Positions 1-10,204 of a stretch of DNA of 64,000 nucleotides are shown one piece after another; positions within the stretch are counted from its first letter, which is position 1; each line of letters begins with the position of its first letter. Origin of the DNA: Periplaneta americana (taxonomy: Eukaryota > Arthropoda > Insecta > Blattodea > Blattidae); contig NC_091122.1 in NCBI RefSeq assembly GCF_040183065.1, forward strand, positions 157,556,955 through 157,620,954, in the 5' to 3' direction. The notes beneath the pieces are model-generated. The model saw only the letters and a program-made list of their open reading frames with translations. It ran no database searches and was not told where the DNA came from. The position numbers and the translations under genes are program-made.

Positions 1-12
1 TAGAAATGAGAG

Positions 13-420
13 ACTTTTACTTTTCTGAATTAAGTAGCCTGTAGTTTGCGTAATATTCTTGTTATAAGAATTTTAAATTTTGATTTTATAAACAACAGAG
101 GCTTTTATTTTTTTTAATTATGTGTAGTCTGTGTACTAAATTTAGTTTAGAAACGACAGAATTATGTTCTCGTCTACGTAATACACTAATAATAGAATTT
201 TAAATTTTATTTTATAAACAACAGAGACTTTTATTTTTGTGAATTATGTAGCCTATACTTGATCTGCATAATAATCTGGTATTAAAATTTTAAATTTTAT
301 TTTAGAAACAACAGAGACTTTTATTTTTGTGAATTATGTAGCCTATAGTCTGTGTAGGCCTAATACGCTAGTATTAGAATTTTAAATTTTAATTCAGAAA
401 AAGAAGAGATATTTTCGTTA
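13..420. repeat. Degenerate 4-copy tandem repeat, unit about 90-127 bp
   Basis: The core GAATTTTAAATTTT recurs at 68, 195, about 285 and 377, followed each time by a TTTATAAACAACAGAGACTTT-like stretch and, in later units, a TTGTGAATTATGTAGCCTATA segment. Spacings are 127, 90 and 92 bp. The units have diverged by substitutions and small indels. The fourth unit carries an extra GGCCTA at 357-362 that the other units lack. No coding potential is seen. Confidence 0.7.
355..362. other. TAGGCCTA micro-insertion in a tandem repeat unit
   Basis: This repeat unit reads GTGTAGGCCTAATACG, whereas the sister unit near 176-184 reads CTACGTAATACAC. The difference is an added GGCCTA at a TA dinucleotide. 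Confidence 0.65.
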
Positions 421-877
421 ATTAAGTTATGTAAAATTTTGTGTCATTCCCAAGTTATTTTATCAAAACGGAACTGTCTTCGAAAATGAACTTTGCTCTT
501 TCGGGGTACTTTCACGTAACGTTTCATATTGGATAATAGGCCTATGTTATTAAGTTATTAAATGAAATGAAATTTTTCTACAAGCTTGCTTCTTAACAAA
601 GTTAGAAAACTTTAAAATCTTTTGTGTATTTTGAATTATTCTATTCATTATCATTCATCTGTCTCACCTGTACATAATAAAATAAAATATTTCGTCTTAT
701 CGTATCATGCAAGACAATAGATTAAATCATTTTATAAGACGGAATAGTTTGAACTTCAACGTTATTAAAATCCCGTTGATAACAACAAAACTTATAAAAG
801 TGAGGAAGCAGTTTAGGAAGAGACTGACAGGCGATATTTCTTTCAGAGATCGGAACGTTTCTGGTAGCCTCAACCAT
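421..877. other. AT-rich stretch with no gene recognised
   Basis: No family or motif was recognised apart from a TAGGCCTA at 537-544. An open frame from 707 runs into the GGT microsatellite and is not supported as a gene. Confidence 0.5.
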
Positions 878-950
878 GGTGGTGGTGGTGGTGGTGGTGG
901 TGGTGGTGGTGGTGGTGGTGGTGGTGGTGGTGGTGGTGGTGGTGGTGGTG
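878..950 (+). repeat. (GGT)n microsatellite
   Basis: About 24 uninterrupted GGT units. Read in frame it gives a polyglycine tail to a 90-codon open frame, which is best treated as an artefact. Confidence 0.95.
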
Positions 951-1273
951 ATAATATAATTTCTGTTAAAATAACTTAACTCTGTTTAAATAAATTATAT
1001 TCGTGTGATTAACATGAAAAATATGTAAGCCTATTAGGCTTATTATGGTTTCCTACACAAATATTATCGTATACGTTCTATAAGTGTCTATCTTTATTGC
1101 ACTAGCAATTGGTTTAACTTGTTGGTATTTTTAGTGTTAATTCAGCAGAGCAGTACGACTGTTAAATGAAAGATTTATTGCTAGATATCTTTATTTCCCT
1201 CCCTACCAATAATAAAACTAATGCCGATTTACTTTGTTATTTGTAAACATAGTACCATGACAACTCAAAGTCT
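951..1273. other. Unassigned AT-rich stretch
   Basis: Nothing recognisable on either strand. AAGCCTATTAGGCTT at 1028-1042 is a short palindrome-like variant of the TAGGCTA motif. Confidence 0.4.
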
Positions 1274-1325
1274 AAAGCAGTATTTCCCAACCTGTGGTCC
1301 GCGGACCCCCAGAAGTTCGCGAGTA
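1274..1325 (+). mobile_element. Possible hAT terminus remnant
   Basis: CAGTATTTCCCAACCTGTGG followed by TCCGCGGACC resembles the CAGNG...TTTC...CC start and GGTCCGCGGACC segment of the two hAT relics at 13175-14433 and 33363-34595. No opposite terminus or target duplication was found, so this is at most an end fragment. Confidence 0.35.
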
Positions 1326-1986
1326 ATCCGCAGGAACAACATATATTTTTCAAATGGCATTTCAATTAAACTTAACTTCATCGCTTTCTCTGATTTTCCT
1401 CAGCTTGAAGAAACATTTGTTTGTTTGTGTCAGACTTGTGAGATACGGAGTTTATCAGGAACGAGATAACCTGAGGGACTTCTCTTAGCTTGCAAGTCTA
1501 GCCTACCTATCTGTTACGGTACTTTCGATTTTTAAATTCTTTGAATTCAATTTTCAGGGTCCAGCTTTAGGTGTTCACCGTTAAGGATAAGATTGAAGCA
1601 ATGATAAAGAAATTAAATTTTGTGGTCTAGCTGTGTTGTCAATCGAGAATTCGATTAATTTCCCACTCTAAGTGACCTCCTAACAATAAATGGTGATGAA
1701 CTCCGATATCTTTGGGAGTACGAAGAACATCTTGATTTATTAACATTAAAATTAAGGGAATATTTTCCTTTCTGCAATTGAAAAGACAATTCGGTGAAAA
1801 TTCTTCTGTGTGACAAAAAATAGTTCGTCCGTCATTCGAGCTTAAAAATCGTGTTTTCCACAACGACCTTGTTGCATTCACCCACGTGTTTCCATGTTTT
1901 CCGATCTACAACACAACACCTAAACGTCATTTCCATCAACATACTTGTGTCCAGTGTACATTTTCTGTTGGTCTCCATGAAGAATT
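1326..1986. other. Unassigned stretch with an unrecognised open frame
   Basis: An 80-codon open frame on the minus strand (1881-1639) has no recognised motif. A TAGCCTA lies at 1499-1505. No gene is supported. Confidence 0.35.
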
Positions 1987-2024
1987 CATCATCATCATCA
2001 TCATCATAATCATCATCATCATCG
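1987..2024 (-). repeat. (GAT)n tail of RT family B copy
   Basis: On the minus strand this ATC-type microsatellite directly follows the end of the RT coding relic at 2030-2615. The same arrangement is seen after the other family B copy at 39452-39510, so it is probably the element's 3' tail and not an unrelated microsatellite. Confidence 0.6.
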
Positions 2025-2029
2025 TCCTT

Positions 2030-2615
2030 GCAGGTATTAGGCCTAGTGGCCTGTTACGGTCTCCGTCCATCTTTTCAGGGGGCGTCCCAAAGATCGTCTT
2101 CCATGTGGTATGTAGCGGAGAATTTGTCTTGGGAGTCTGGAACGGTCCATCCTATTGACATGTTTAAGCCATTTTTGTCTATAGTGGTTGAGATGTTCAT
2201 AAATAGGTGTAGTTTTCAATTCTTTTTGTAATTAGTTCATTCTTTTTGTGGTCAAGCAAGCTGTAGCCGGCAGTCCTCCTTAGAAATCTCATTTCTGCAG
2301 TTGTTAGGCGTTGAACATCTGAGTTTCGGACAGTCCAGGCCTCACTACCATACATGAGGACAGGTCTTGCTAGAACTTTATATGCTTTTAACCTGGTATG
2401 TTTTTGGGTTTTCGTGGTTGTGAAAATCTGATTGATGGTTCTTAAGGCTCAATTAAAATGTTGAATATTTTCAAGTATATCAGTAACAGGTAAATATGTC
2501 AAATTATAACCTAAATATTTAAATGAGTTTACCTGTTCTAACGTATGGGTTCCAATGCAAATTTTACTCCTAACCTCGGAACGCCATAATTTTTTATTAA
2601 AATTGATATAGGCCT
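2030..2615 (-). pseudogene. Non-LTR retrotransposon RT family B, C-terminal relic
   Basis: Reverse transcriptase of a LINE-type element; only the region after the catalytic core is present. Reading from 2615 down, one frame shows a thumb-like segment with FKYLGYNL, then a stop (about 2430), then LARPVLMYGSEAWT, RNSDVQRLTTAEMRFLRRT and a frameshift near 2195. A second frame continues with QKWLKHVNRMDRSRLPRQ and GRRSLGRPLKRW, the typical end of this family. Damage visible by eye is one internal stop and at least one frameshift. TAGGCCTA lies at both edges (2038-2045, 2609-2616). The GAT tail follows on the same strand. Related to the longer copy at 37425-39430. A dead, 5'-truncated insertion; the family is sure and the exact ends are approximate. 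Confidence 0.75.
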
Positions 2616-2924
2616 AAATGCAAATTTAATGTTGAGTTAAACTTGCGATTTAAGAGTATCTACAACTGAAGCAGACTTGTCAAAACTGCCAACTACCAGC
2701 CAATATCAACCACCCAAATAACAACCTTACCTCAAGTCTAAGAAACTAATTTCATTTTTCTCAGGAAAACGTGATATCTTTGTATTTATGTGTTTTCAGA
2801 TTGAAATTGTATTCAAAAGCTAAAACTAAAATTTAACATCGCTACCAATTCATTAAAGGTACTTATGTAATTCACTATATTATGTATGTAATGAGTAGAA
2901 CATATTTATGGGCATAAAATATGC
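2616..2924. other. Unassigned AT-rich stretch
   Basis: No recognisable family, repeat or terminal motif. Confidence 0.35.
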
Positions 2925-3232
2925 AAAATATTTTTGGGGGTCCGTCAATACCAACACGCTCTTTTATGTCTATACACAATTTTCTATAACTCTTCTCCAA
3001 ATTACTTATCTTCACGGTTTCAGTTCCTAACCACTTCACGAAATCAGCTTCAATCTCTCCTCTCTATTACTCCTCACAGAACTTCCCTATACTCATCCTC
3101 CTTTACTGTAGGCTATCATTGCCTCGCCTCTGGAATTCGTTACCTAGTGACGTCAGGGGTTGCCGGACAGTCACAGTTTAAAAGTAAACTAGAAAAATAT
3201 GTTTTATCTCACGAAATCTGTTTCTGAGAAGT
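2925..3232 (+). pseudogene. Jockey-like RT (family C), C-terminal relic
   Basis: This is the last part of a LINE RT polyprotein. The frame shows LLCLYTIFYNSS, then HRTSLYSSSFTV, a signature shared with the copy at 35298-35765 where it is followed by RHWNSLPPEVKGCRT. Here the frame is disturbed by GGCTA at 3111-3115. Dropping those five bases restores RLWNSLPSDVRG immediately after FTV. A second, compensating indel lies about 50 bp on, before FKSKLEKYVL. The coding end is followed by a 3' UTR ending in a hairpin and an AAATA tail (3570-3840). 5'-truncated and dead. Family assignment to the Jockey/CR1-like group is by recall. Confidence 0.7.
3109..3115. other. TAGGCTA micro-insertion breaking an RT frame
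   Basis: GGCTA added at a TA causes the frameshift between SSSFTV and RLWNSLP in the family C RT relic. The intact frame is seen if the five bases are ignored. Confidence 0.7.
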
Positions 3233-3615
3233 TGCTGGATTTATGTCGAAGTTTTCATCTTTAGTATTTTGGCAATCATTTCCTTTTGTTGGATTAACCC
3301 TTTCTCTCGTCTTTGTGCCAGGATACTAGAACAGCTTATTGTCCCTTGGTTAATAACAATGATGCTGAGGACACTGTTATTTTGTGTCTGTATTTGTTGT
3401 AAATGTTTTTACTTTTTTGCATCATTTAATATGTTAAGACTAATTTTTATTATTTTCAACTTATACTTGTACGTTCAGTTGATTTTTTATGTCATATTCA
3501 TTCTGACACTCGTTATTACTGTAGATTAATTGCATTGATGTATAATTTTTCTTGTAGTTGTATTGTATTTCCGGTGGTGTGGAAGAGAAGGTCTGGTGGC
3601 CTTAACTCCACCAGA
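3233..3615 (+). mobile_element. LINE family C 3' UTR ending in GGCCTTAACTC hairpin
   Basis: After the RT relic comes AT-rich UTR. It ends at about 3580-3615 with GAAGAGAAGGTC, a loop, GGCCTTAACTCCACCAG and an AATAAATAA tail. The same terminus ends LINE copies at 7420-7530 (-), 30798-30980 (-), 34640-34765 (-) and 48955-49070 (+). The inverted AAGGCC/GGCCTT arms can form a short hairpin, a likely recognition structure for target-primed reverse transcription. Confidence 0.65.
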
Positions 3616-3792
3616 ATAAATAAATAAATAAATAAATAAAAATATATATAAATAGATAAATAAATAAATGAATGAATAAATAAATAAATAAATACAAAAA
3701 TATATATTTATATATAAATAAATAGAAAAATAAATAAATAAATAAATAAATAAAAAGATATATATTTATATATAAATAAATAGATAGATAGA

Positions 3793-3840
<48 letters not shown>

Positions 3841-3851
3841 AAATAAATGAA
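3616..3851. repeat. (AAAT)n / AAATA array
   Basis: Tandem AAAT with interruptions such as AAAAATATATAT and AGATAGATAG. It starts as the tail of the LINE end just upstream and runs into an RT family A fragment. Confidence 0.9.
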
Positions 3852-4076
3852 TACTACTTATACTACTTGGGCCTACTGGCTTTTTAGGAACCCGGAGGTT
3901 CATTGCCGCCCTCACATAAGCCCGCCATTGGTCCCTATCCTGAGCAAGATTAATCAAGTCTCTACCATCATATCCCACCTCCTTCAAATCCATTTTAATA
4001 TTATCTTCCCATATACGTCTCGGCCTCCCCAAAGGTCTTTTTCCCTCCGGCCTCCCAACTAACACTCTATATAAAT
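3852..4076 (-). pseudogene. RT family A C-terminal fragment
   Basis: Encodes the last roughly 65 residues of a LINE RT polyprotein: VGRPEGKRPLGRPRRIWEDN, a DLKEVGYDGRD segment and RAYVRAAMNLRVP at the end. It is embedded in AAAT arrays and begins at the same truncation point (CTCTATATAA on the plus strand) as the copy at 5428-5642. The two therefore derive from duplication of one insertion, not from two independent events. GGGCCTA at 3866-3872 sits where the sister has plain TTACTGG. Not functional. Confidence 0.75.
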
Positions 4077-4185
4077 AAATAGATAAATAAATAAATAAAT
4101 ACATAAGTAAATATAAATAAATAAATAAAAAGATATATAAATGGATAAATAAATAAATAAATAAATAAAAAGATATATAAATGGA

Positions 4186-4216
<31 letters not shown>

Positions 4217-4229
4217 CTAAATAAATAAA
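4077..4229. repeat. (AAAT)n array, left flank of Helitron
   Basis: AAAT units with periodic AAAAAGATATATAAATGGAT interruptions. Confidence 0.85.
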
Positions 4230-5345
4230 TCTATACTAATAATAAATCTGTAGCCGAAATTTTTCTGGTAATTTTGGATTTTCCAAAAATAATTGGTCCT
4301 AACATATATAATTAACCACCCTGAAACCGAAAATCGCATTTTTGCAATTTTTGTTTGTATGTCTGTCTGTATGTTTACCTTTTCACGCGGTAATGGCTGA
4401 ACCGATTTATATGAAAATTGGAATATAAATTAAGTTCGTTGTAACTTAGATTCTAGGCTATATGGCATTCAAAATACTTTATTTAAAAGGGGAGTTATAG
4501 GGGGGCCTGAATTAAATAAATCGAAATATCTCGCTTATTATTGATTTTTGTGAAAAATGTTACATAACCAACGTTTCTTTAAAAATGATTTCCGATAAGT
4601 TTTATTCTTTACAAAATTTTGATAGGACTGATATTTAATGAGATAAATGAGTTTTAAAATTAAAATAACGCCATCTAAGACGGTGCAATGAATTAAGAAC
4701 AAATGACTTCGTCTATAAGGGGCCTTGGACAACAACAATCGAAAAAGGGGCCTTGGACATCAACAATCGAAAGCTATTAAACATAGCATACAGAGAATGT
4801 TTCTGTGTTTGTATGAAGTAATATCAGAAGCTATATTAACCGATTTGTATAATTAATTATTATTTCACCATTGGAAAGTGTAGTTTCTCTAGATGGACAT
4901 AATGCTATAATGTTATTACAGTAACGTCTGAGTAAATCGAGGACAGGTAAGATTGAAATAGCTTCTTATGCACAGAAAATTTGATAGGCTATTTTGTACA
5001 TTCGTTTTCTGTATTTCTTAAAATAATATTTATGTACACTCATTTTAATCTCAGAGAATTAACGAACAACGAGAGTGTATTGATTTAGTATGCAGTAATA
5101 GTACGTTAGCTTAGCAATCCATTATTTTATAATTCAAATTTTAACTATGCTCAATTGAATCGTGTTAAAATACATAAAATGTATTTATGCAATAAATGCA
5201 ATGCAAAAAAAATTGGGTAATGAGCGAAGCAGATTATCTTGCGATGTTGTAAAAGTTGTTCCCTGGATCAAACGTCCTATATTCATTATGTAATTACTTT
5301 ATATTTATTTCTAACAGGTGCAACGGAGCGCACGGGTACGGCTAG
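4230..5345 (+). mobile_element. Non-autonomous Helitron, complete ends
   Basis: The element starts TCTATACTAATAATAAATCT at an A|T position in the AAAT array. It ends GTGCAACGGAGCGCACGGG then TACGGCTAG, followed by T. The 5' TC, the 3' CTAG, a subterminal GTGC/GCAC stem and A|T insertion without target duplication are the textbook Helitron signs. Its 1116 bp contain no Rep/helicase frame, so it must have moved in trans. It contains TAGGCTA at 4454-4460 and 4985-4991. A direct repeat, GGGGCCTTGGACA, occurs at about 4720 and 4746. Confidence 0.8.
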
Positions 5346-5365
5346 TAAATAAATAAATAAATAGA

Positions 5366-5408
<43 letters not shown>

Positions 5409-5427
5409 ATTAATTAATTAATACTAC
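5346..5427. repeat. (AAAT)n array, right flank of Helitron
   Basis: Continuation of the AAAT array split by the Helitron, ending in TTAATTAATTAAT before the RT fragment. Confidence 0.85.
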
Positions 5428-5642
5428 TTATACTACTTACTGGCTTTTAAGGAACCCGGAGGTTCATTGCCGCCCTCACATAAGCCCGCCATCGGTCCCT
5501 ATCCTGAGCAAGATTAATCCAGTCTCTACATCATATCCCACCTCGCTCAAATCCATTTTAATATTATCTTCCCATCTACGTCTCGGCCTCCCCAAAGGTA
5601 TTTTTCCGTCCGGCCTCCCAACTAACACTCTATATAAGTAAA
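5428..5642 (-). pseudogene. RT family A C-terminal fragment (duplicate of 3852-4076)
   Basis: Encodes VGRPDGKIPLGRPRRRWEDN and DLSEVGYD, after which a one-base deletion shifts the frame so the usual DWINLAQDRD end is lost. It shares the flanking ATACTACTTATACTACTT and the same 5' truncation with the copy 1.5 kb upstream, on the far side of the Helitron. Confidence 0.75.
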
Positions 5643-5694
5643 TAAATAAATAACTATACATAAATAAATATATATATACATAAATATATATTCA

Positions 5695-5745
<51 letters not shown>

Positions 5746-5750
5746 AAACA
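5643..5750. repeat. (AAAT)n with TATATA interruptions
   Basis: AAATA/AAAT array closing this simple-repeat province. Confidence 0.85.
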
Positions 5751-5884
5751 TAGAATCGTATACTTCGCTTAGTGTAGTCTACAAAACATATTGATGGAAT
5801 ATTTATCTATGTCGTAAATTTATGAGCGGAATTATGATGTAACATTTTTGTTCCCCCTACACAGTTAGCAGATTGTAACATAGA

Positions 5885-6075
5885 CCGTTATTCTGCCCAA
5901 CGCTTCAATTGTTGAATGTCTAAGAAAAGTTCCTTACTCTTGACACATCTCAGAACGTGATGACCGTAAGGCTCGACAAATTCCCCACATACACATTTAT
6001 GTGGTTGGCAGATTTTGCATCCAAGACATAGAGCGACTGCAGTCTTAAAAGAAAGAATTAAAATACTCATTCTCT
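5885..6075 (-). pseudogene. RT-associated Cys/His motif fragment
   Basis: A 60-codon frame shows VALCLGCKICQPHKCVCGE, then GHHVLRC and a serine-rich end. The C-x2-C...C-x-C...GHH-x3-C arrangement resembles the C-terminal Cys/His segment found after the RT in some LINE polyproteins. No RT core is nearby and the frame ends after about 60 residues, so this is a short relic. A host zinc-finger exon cannot be excluded, but no splice context was recognised. Confidence 0.4.
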
Positions 6076-6649
6076 TTACACACTAAAAATATTAATTCTC
6101 CTCAACTGCTGTGATTTTTTCAGAAAAGTGTCTCTGTTGCATTACTCACACAGCGGTAAGCCTACAGACTGTCGAGTTTCTATTCTGATGTAAGCAGAGA
6201 GATCCTGCACGTGATAATTCCCCGAATGCCATTTGCTGAGCTACTTCAGCGAAATGCAAAACCTTGCAGGTCAGCATCATCTGATCTGGTGAAGCGGACA
6301 TGTTTAGCACTAAGTGAGGTCTTTGCTAATGATGTTAATTACTCAGTAATAAGCTAATAACCTTTTCTATGCATTTAAAACACAAGCCACTTGTTACATC
6401 TTGGAACTGTCAGCTAGTTCTGATGATGAAAATCTCGAATTTCTTCAGGAAAAATATCTTCACTTGAATACACACATTCTGTTCTCGAAATGTTTAGAGG
6501 TTTAATGGTTTAGAATTTTATCAACATTAATTATAAATTACAACACATAAACTGGTTAATAGTCTATTTGTAGGCCTATGTGTGTACAGTAGGTAGGTCT
6601 ATAGTAGCGCCTACCTTTGTAGGCCTATATAGCCTATGTAAAAAATTAA
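6076..6649. other. Unassigned stretch
   Basis: No recognised element. It holds a cluster of TAGGCCTA (6571, 6620) and TAGCCTA (6630) motifs. Confidence 0.35.
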
Positions 6650-6875
6650 ATTATGGTTTATTTAACGACGCTCGCAACTGCAGAGGTTATATCAGCGTCG
6701 CCGGTGTGCCGAAATTTTGTCCCGCAGGAGTTCTTTTACATGCCAGTAAATCTACTGACATGAGCCTGTCGCTTTTAAGCACACTTAAATGCCATCGACC
6801 AAGGCCGAGATCGAACCCGCAACCTCGAGCACAGTAGGCCAGCACTATGCTGACTGCAGTACCCAGGCCGACCTG
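6650..6875 (-). mobile_element. SINE type B, tRNA-headed
   Basis: On the minus strand the head CAGGTCGGCCTGGGTACTGC contains an A-box-like region and the B box GGTTCGATCTC. The body follows with CAGTAGATTTACTGGCATGT and the 3' end GCGAGCGTCGTTAAATAAA. Same family as 62445-62676 (+) and the truncated copy 60327-60474 (-). The head directly abuts a TATG microsatellite. Confidence 0.75.
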
Positions 6876-7262
6876 TATGTATGTATGTATGTATGTATGT
6901 ATGTATGTATGTATGTATGTATGTATGTATGTATGTATGTATGTATGTATGTTATATGTTATGGTATGGTATTGTATTGTATTGTAATGTTATGCATGTA
7001 TGTATGGTATGTTATATTATGTTATGTTATGTTATGTTATGTTATGTTATGGTATGGTATGTTATGTTAGGTCTAAATGTTATGTTATGTTATGTTATGT
7101 TATGTTATGTTATGTTATGTTATGTTATGTTATGGTATGGTATGTTATGTTAGGTCTAAATGTTATGTTATGTTATGGTATGGTATGGTATGGTATGGTA
7201 TAGTATTGTATTGTATTGTGTTGTATTGTATTGTAATGTTTGTATGTATGCATGCATGTGTG
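6876..7262. repeat. (TATG)n then (TTATG)n microsatellite
   Basis: TATG units to about 6950, then TTATG/GGTAT pentamers with an internal duplicated block (GTTAGGTCTAAATG at about 7068 and 7151). Open frames here (YVCMYV, MLCYVM) are products of the repeat. Confidence 0.9.
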
Positions 7263-7407
7263 TAAGTATGGTTTAACGTATAAATCTCACTGCAATATTT
7301 CTTAGTAATTGTCATACAATTGTAAAGAATTAAGGACTGTGTCGTATCTACATATTGGTATTGGAGAAATAATAATATAAATTAGAAGAAATGTAAAACA
7401 AAATCCT

Positions 7408-7419
<12 letters not shown>
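7263..7419. other. Unassigned stretch
   Basis: Nothing recognised. Confidence 0.3.
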
Positions 7420-7472
<53 letters not shown>

Positions 7473-7530
7473 ACTGGCGGAGTTAAAGCCGTAGGGCCTT
7501 CTCTTACTACACTCTGTCAGGTTACAAAAT
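7420..7530 (-). mobile_element. LINE 3' terminus with hairpin and (ATT)n tail
   Basis: On the minus strand CTGACAGAGTGTAGTAAGAG precedes AAGGCCCTACGGCTTTAACT and CCGCCAG, then a TAATAA tail (plus-strand 7421-7471). It has the same organisation as the family C termini. Only the end is recognisable. Confidence 0.6.
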
Positions 7531-8189
7531 ACACAAGCAGTAAATATGTATAAATCATTTATTTTATAGACTTAGGCCCTACATGGTTTAGAGAGATTTT
7601 GTCCCATAAAATGTTTAAGAACTTCAATCTCTCTTCTGATGTTCCACACGTTCTTTGTTTTAGACATATAAGTTCGCTTATGAACTGTTTTTTTTTCTCT
7701 CCTCTCGATAAAACAGATAAAAGAAAAGCTATTTAGGCCCTAAATTTATGACTGTGTGCTCAATATTTTATGGTAGTGAAATTCAGCCGACGACGCTGAG
7801 AAAAAAAAATTTGCTCCCTAAAATAAAATATATTATAAGAACCAACACAGTAACAAACGAAACTGTAGCAGGAAATAAAACAAGTATTTCCTATGAAAAA
7901 GAATTCAAGAATACTGCACAAAAGGAACTGGACCAAATCTAAATAAAATGCTCATGGAAAATTAATAGACATCTCTCTTACATCGCTCAAAATGAAGAAG
8001 ACGTATTTAAAGAAAGACCCAGACATTATTTCGCGATTGGTGATGTTGATGCATAAATCTTCACAAAGTCGAAATTATGAAGAAGAAGAAGAAGAAGAAG
8101 AAGAAGAAGAAGAAGGAGAGAAAGCGAATGAACTGATTATTGTGATTACAACAAAGTTAAAAAAAATGTAGTCTATGCAAGATTATTTG
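7531..8189. other. Unassigned stretch with a (GAA)n tract
   Basis: A 12-unit GAA-type tract lies at about 8078-8115. An open frame at 7748-7942 has no recognised motif. TAGGCCCTA variants occur at about 7572 and 7733. Confidence 0.35.
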
Positions 8190-8494
8190 GCAAACAAGTT
8201 AGTAACATACAATATTCTTAAGTTAGTAACATTATTCTTAAGTTACTAACATACAGTATTCTTAAATAGTAACATACAGTATTCTTATGTTAGTAACATA
8301 CAGTATTCTTATGTTAGTAACATACAGTATTCTTATGTTAGTAACATACAGTATTCTTATGTTAGTAACATAAGCTTGCAATATTCTTAAGTCAGTAACA
8401 GACAGTATTCTTAAGTAGTAAAATACAGTGTTCTTAAATTAGTAACATACAGTATTCTTAAGTAGTAACATACATTATTCCTAAGGTAGTAACA

Positions 8495-8502
8495 TAGGCC
8501 TA
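8495..8502. other. TAGGCCTA micro-insertion in minisatellite unit
   Basis: GTAACATAGGCCTACAG here versus GTAACATACAG in neighbouring units. The same change at 8649-8656 was copied by higher-order duplication. Confidence 0.75.
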
Positions 8503-8841
8503 CAGTATTCTTAAGTTAGTAACATAAACTTACAATATTCTTAAGTCAGTAACATACAGTATTCTTAAGTAGTAAAATACAGTGTTCTTAAATTAGTAAC
8601 ATACAGTATTCTTAAGTAGTAACATACATTATTCCTAAGGTAGTAACATAGGCCTACAGTATTCTTAAGTTAGTAACATAAACTTACAATATTCTTAAGA
8701 CAATAACATACAGTATTCTTATGTAGTAAAATACAGTGTTCTTAAATTAGTAACATACAGTATTCTGAAGTAGTAAAATACAGTATTCTTAAGGTAGTAA
8801 CATACAGTATTCTTAAGTTAGTAACATAAGCTTACAATATT

Positions 8842-9305
8842 CTTAAGTCAGTAACGTACAGTATTCTTAAGTAATAAAATACAGTGTTCTTAAATTAGTA
8901 ACATACAGTATTCTTAAGTAGTAAAATACAGTATTCTTAAGTTAGTAACATACAGTATTCTTAAGTAGTAAAATACAGTATTCTTAAATTAGTAACATAC
9001 AGTATTTTAAGTAGTAAAATACAGTATTCTTAAGTTAGTAACATAAGCTTACAATATTCTTAAGAATACTGTATGTTACTGACTTAAGAATATTGTAAGC
9101 TAATGTTACTAACTTAAGAATACTGTATTTTACTACTTAAAATACTGTATGTTACTAATTTAAGAATACTGTATTTTACTACTTAAGAATACTGTATGTT
9201 ACTAACTTAAGAATACTGTATTTTACTACTTAAGAATACTGTATGTTACTAATTTAAGAACACTGTATTTTATTACTTAAGAATATTGCATGTTACTGAC
9301 TTAAG
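8842..9305. repeat. 223 bp near-perfect inverted repeat within the minisatellite
   Basis: The left arm 8842-9064 and right arm 9083-9305 are both 223 bp and flank an 18 bp spacer. Comparing them by eye gives about four mismatches. The arms share private variants, for example the shortened ACTTAAAATACTG unit and the TTAAGAACACTG unit, in mirrored order. The structure therefore arose by inverted duplication of a block and not by chance orientation of units. Beyond 9305 the array resumes in the forward direction. It could extrude a long cruciform, or it could be a sequencing or assembly foldback. Confidence 0.85.
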
Positions 9306-9445
9306 TAGTAAAATACAGTGTTCTTAAATTAGTAACACACAGTATTCTTAAGTAGTAAAATACAGTATTCTTAAGTTAGTAACATACAGTATTCTTAAGT
9401 TAGTAACAAACAGCATTCTTAAGTTAGTAAAATACAGTATCCTTT

Positions 9446-10100
9446 AGATAAATACAAGCTCGTGGTCTCTGAATATGGAGGTCTACTACTCATAGGCTAA
9501 TGTTTTTTAACTCGGATATGAAATGTTAGTCCTATATTACATAGGCCTACAGCCAGTTACTAAATTTACATAGTAAAGCGAGAGATATATTTGAATTGAA
9601 GAATTGTGTGGCACGCAAATTTGAAATTAAAATTCCAAGCTCATTTAGCCACAGGCGATATGATTTATCCTGCGAACTGAATCACGAATCAATCGGCAAT
9701 ACCAAATTATACAGACTCTGTCTGTGTAGCATCTGCTTCGAGCCATCCTTTCACTATTATTTCTCTACTTATTAAACATAGTTTCTGGAGGTTCGCTATT
9801 TCCAGTTGGAAGATCTACAGCCTTCTCGTAGCCTATAGGCCTATCAGTTATGACGTAAAATTACAATATTTAATTTATAACCAAAATGCTCCCAATTGCT
9901 TCACACAACATCAAGAATTCAAATACACTGTGAAGTTTGAAAAAATCCGAGATAATCGACTGACAAAATATGAATTAATGTCCAAGATGCAGAACACGCG
10001 TTCATAGTTTTATGGCTTGAAGATTTTATGTAACATAATTATTTAGAAAATTGCATGATTTTCGCCTTAAGCTAAGATGATGTGAGGCCGAAATCTTTCG

Positions 10101-10102
<2 letters not shown>
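9446..10102. other. Unassigned stretch
   Basis: No family recognised. TAGGCCTA at 9542 and 9836, TAGCCTA at 9829 and TAGGCTA at 9493. Confidence 0.35.
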
Positions 10103-10164
<62 letters not shown>

Positions 10165-10165
10165 G
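10103..10165. repeat. (ATT)n microsatellite
   Basis: About 20 ATT units, broken at the end by GGCCTA (TAGGCCTA at 10163-10170). Confidence 0.9.
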
Positions 10166-10204
10166 GCCTACTATTACTGAAATATAGAGCGAAATGTTAA
10201 TAGA

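Larger units (their letters stand above)
8190..9445. repeat. Minisatellite, unit about 21-25 bp (AGTAACATACAGTATTCTTA)
   Basis: More than 45 units alternate between AGTTAGTAACATACAGTATTC and AGTAGTAAAATACAGTATTC forms. Higher-order blocks repeat (compare 8400-8530 with 8540-8690). Between 9065 and 9300 the units are in reverse orientation. Two units carry GGCCTA inserted in the ACATACAG core (8495-8502, 8649-8656). Confidence 0.95.

Noticed and set aside
707..979. 90-codon frame with polyglycine end
   Set aside because: The end is the (GGT)n microsatellite; the first part has no recognised motif.
1639..1881. 80-codon minus-strand frame with mixed composition
   Set aside because: No recognised domain, no neighbouring exons or element motifs; chance open frame cannot be excluded.
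6789..7265. Overlapping frames rich in YVCMYV and MLCYVM
   Set aside because: Direct translation of TATG and TTATG microsatellites.
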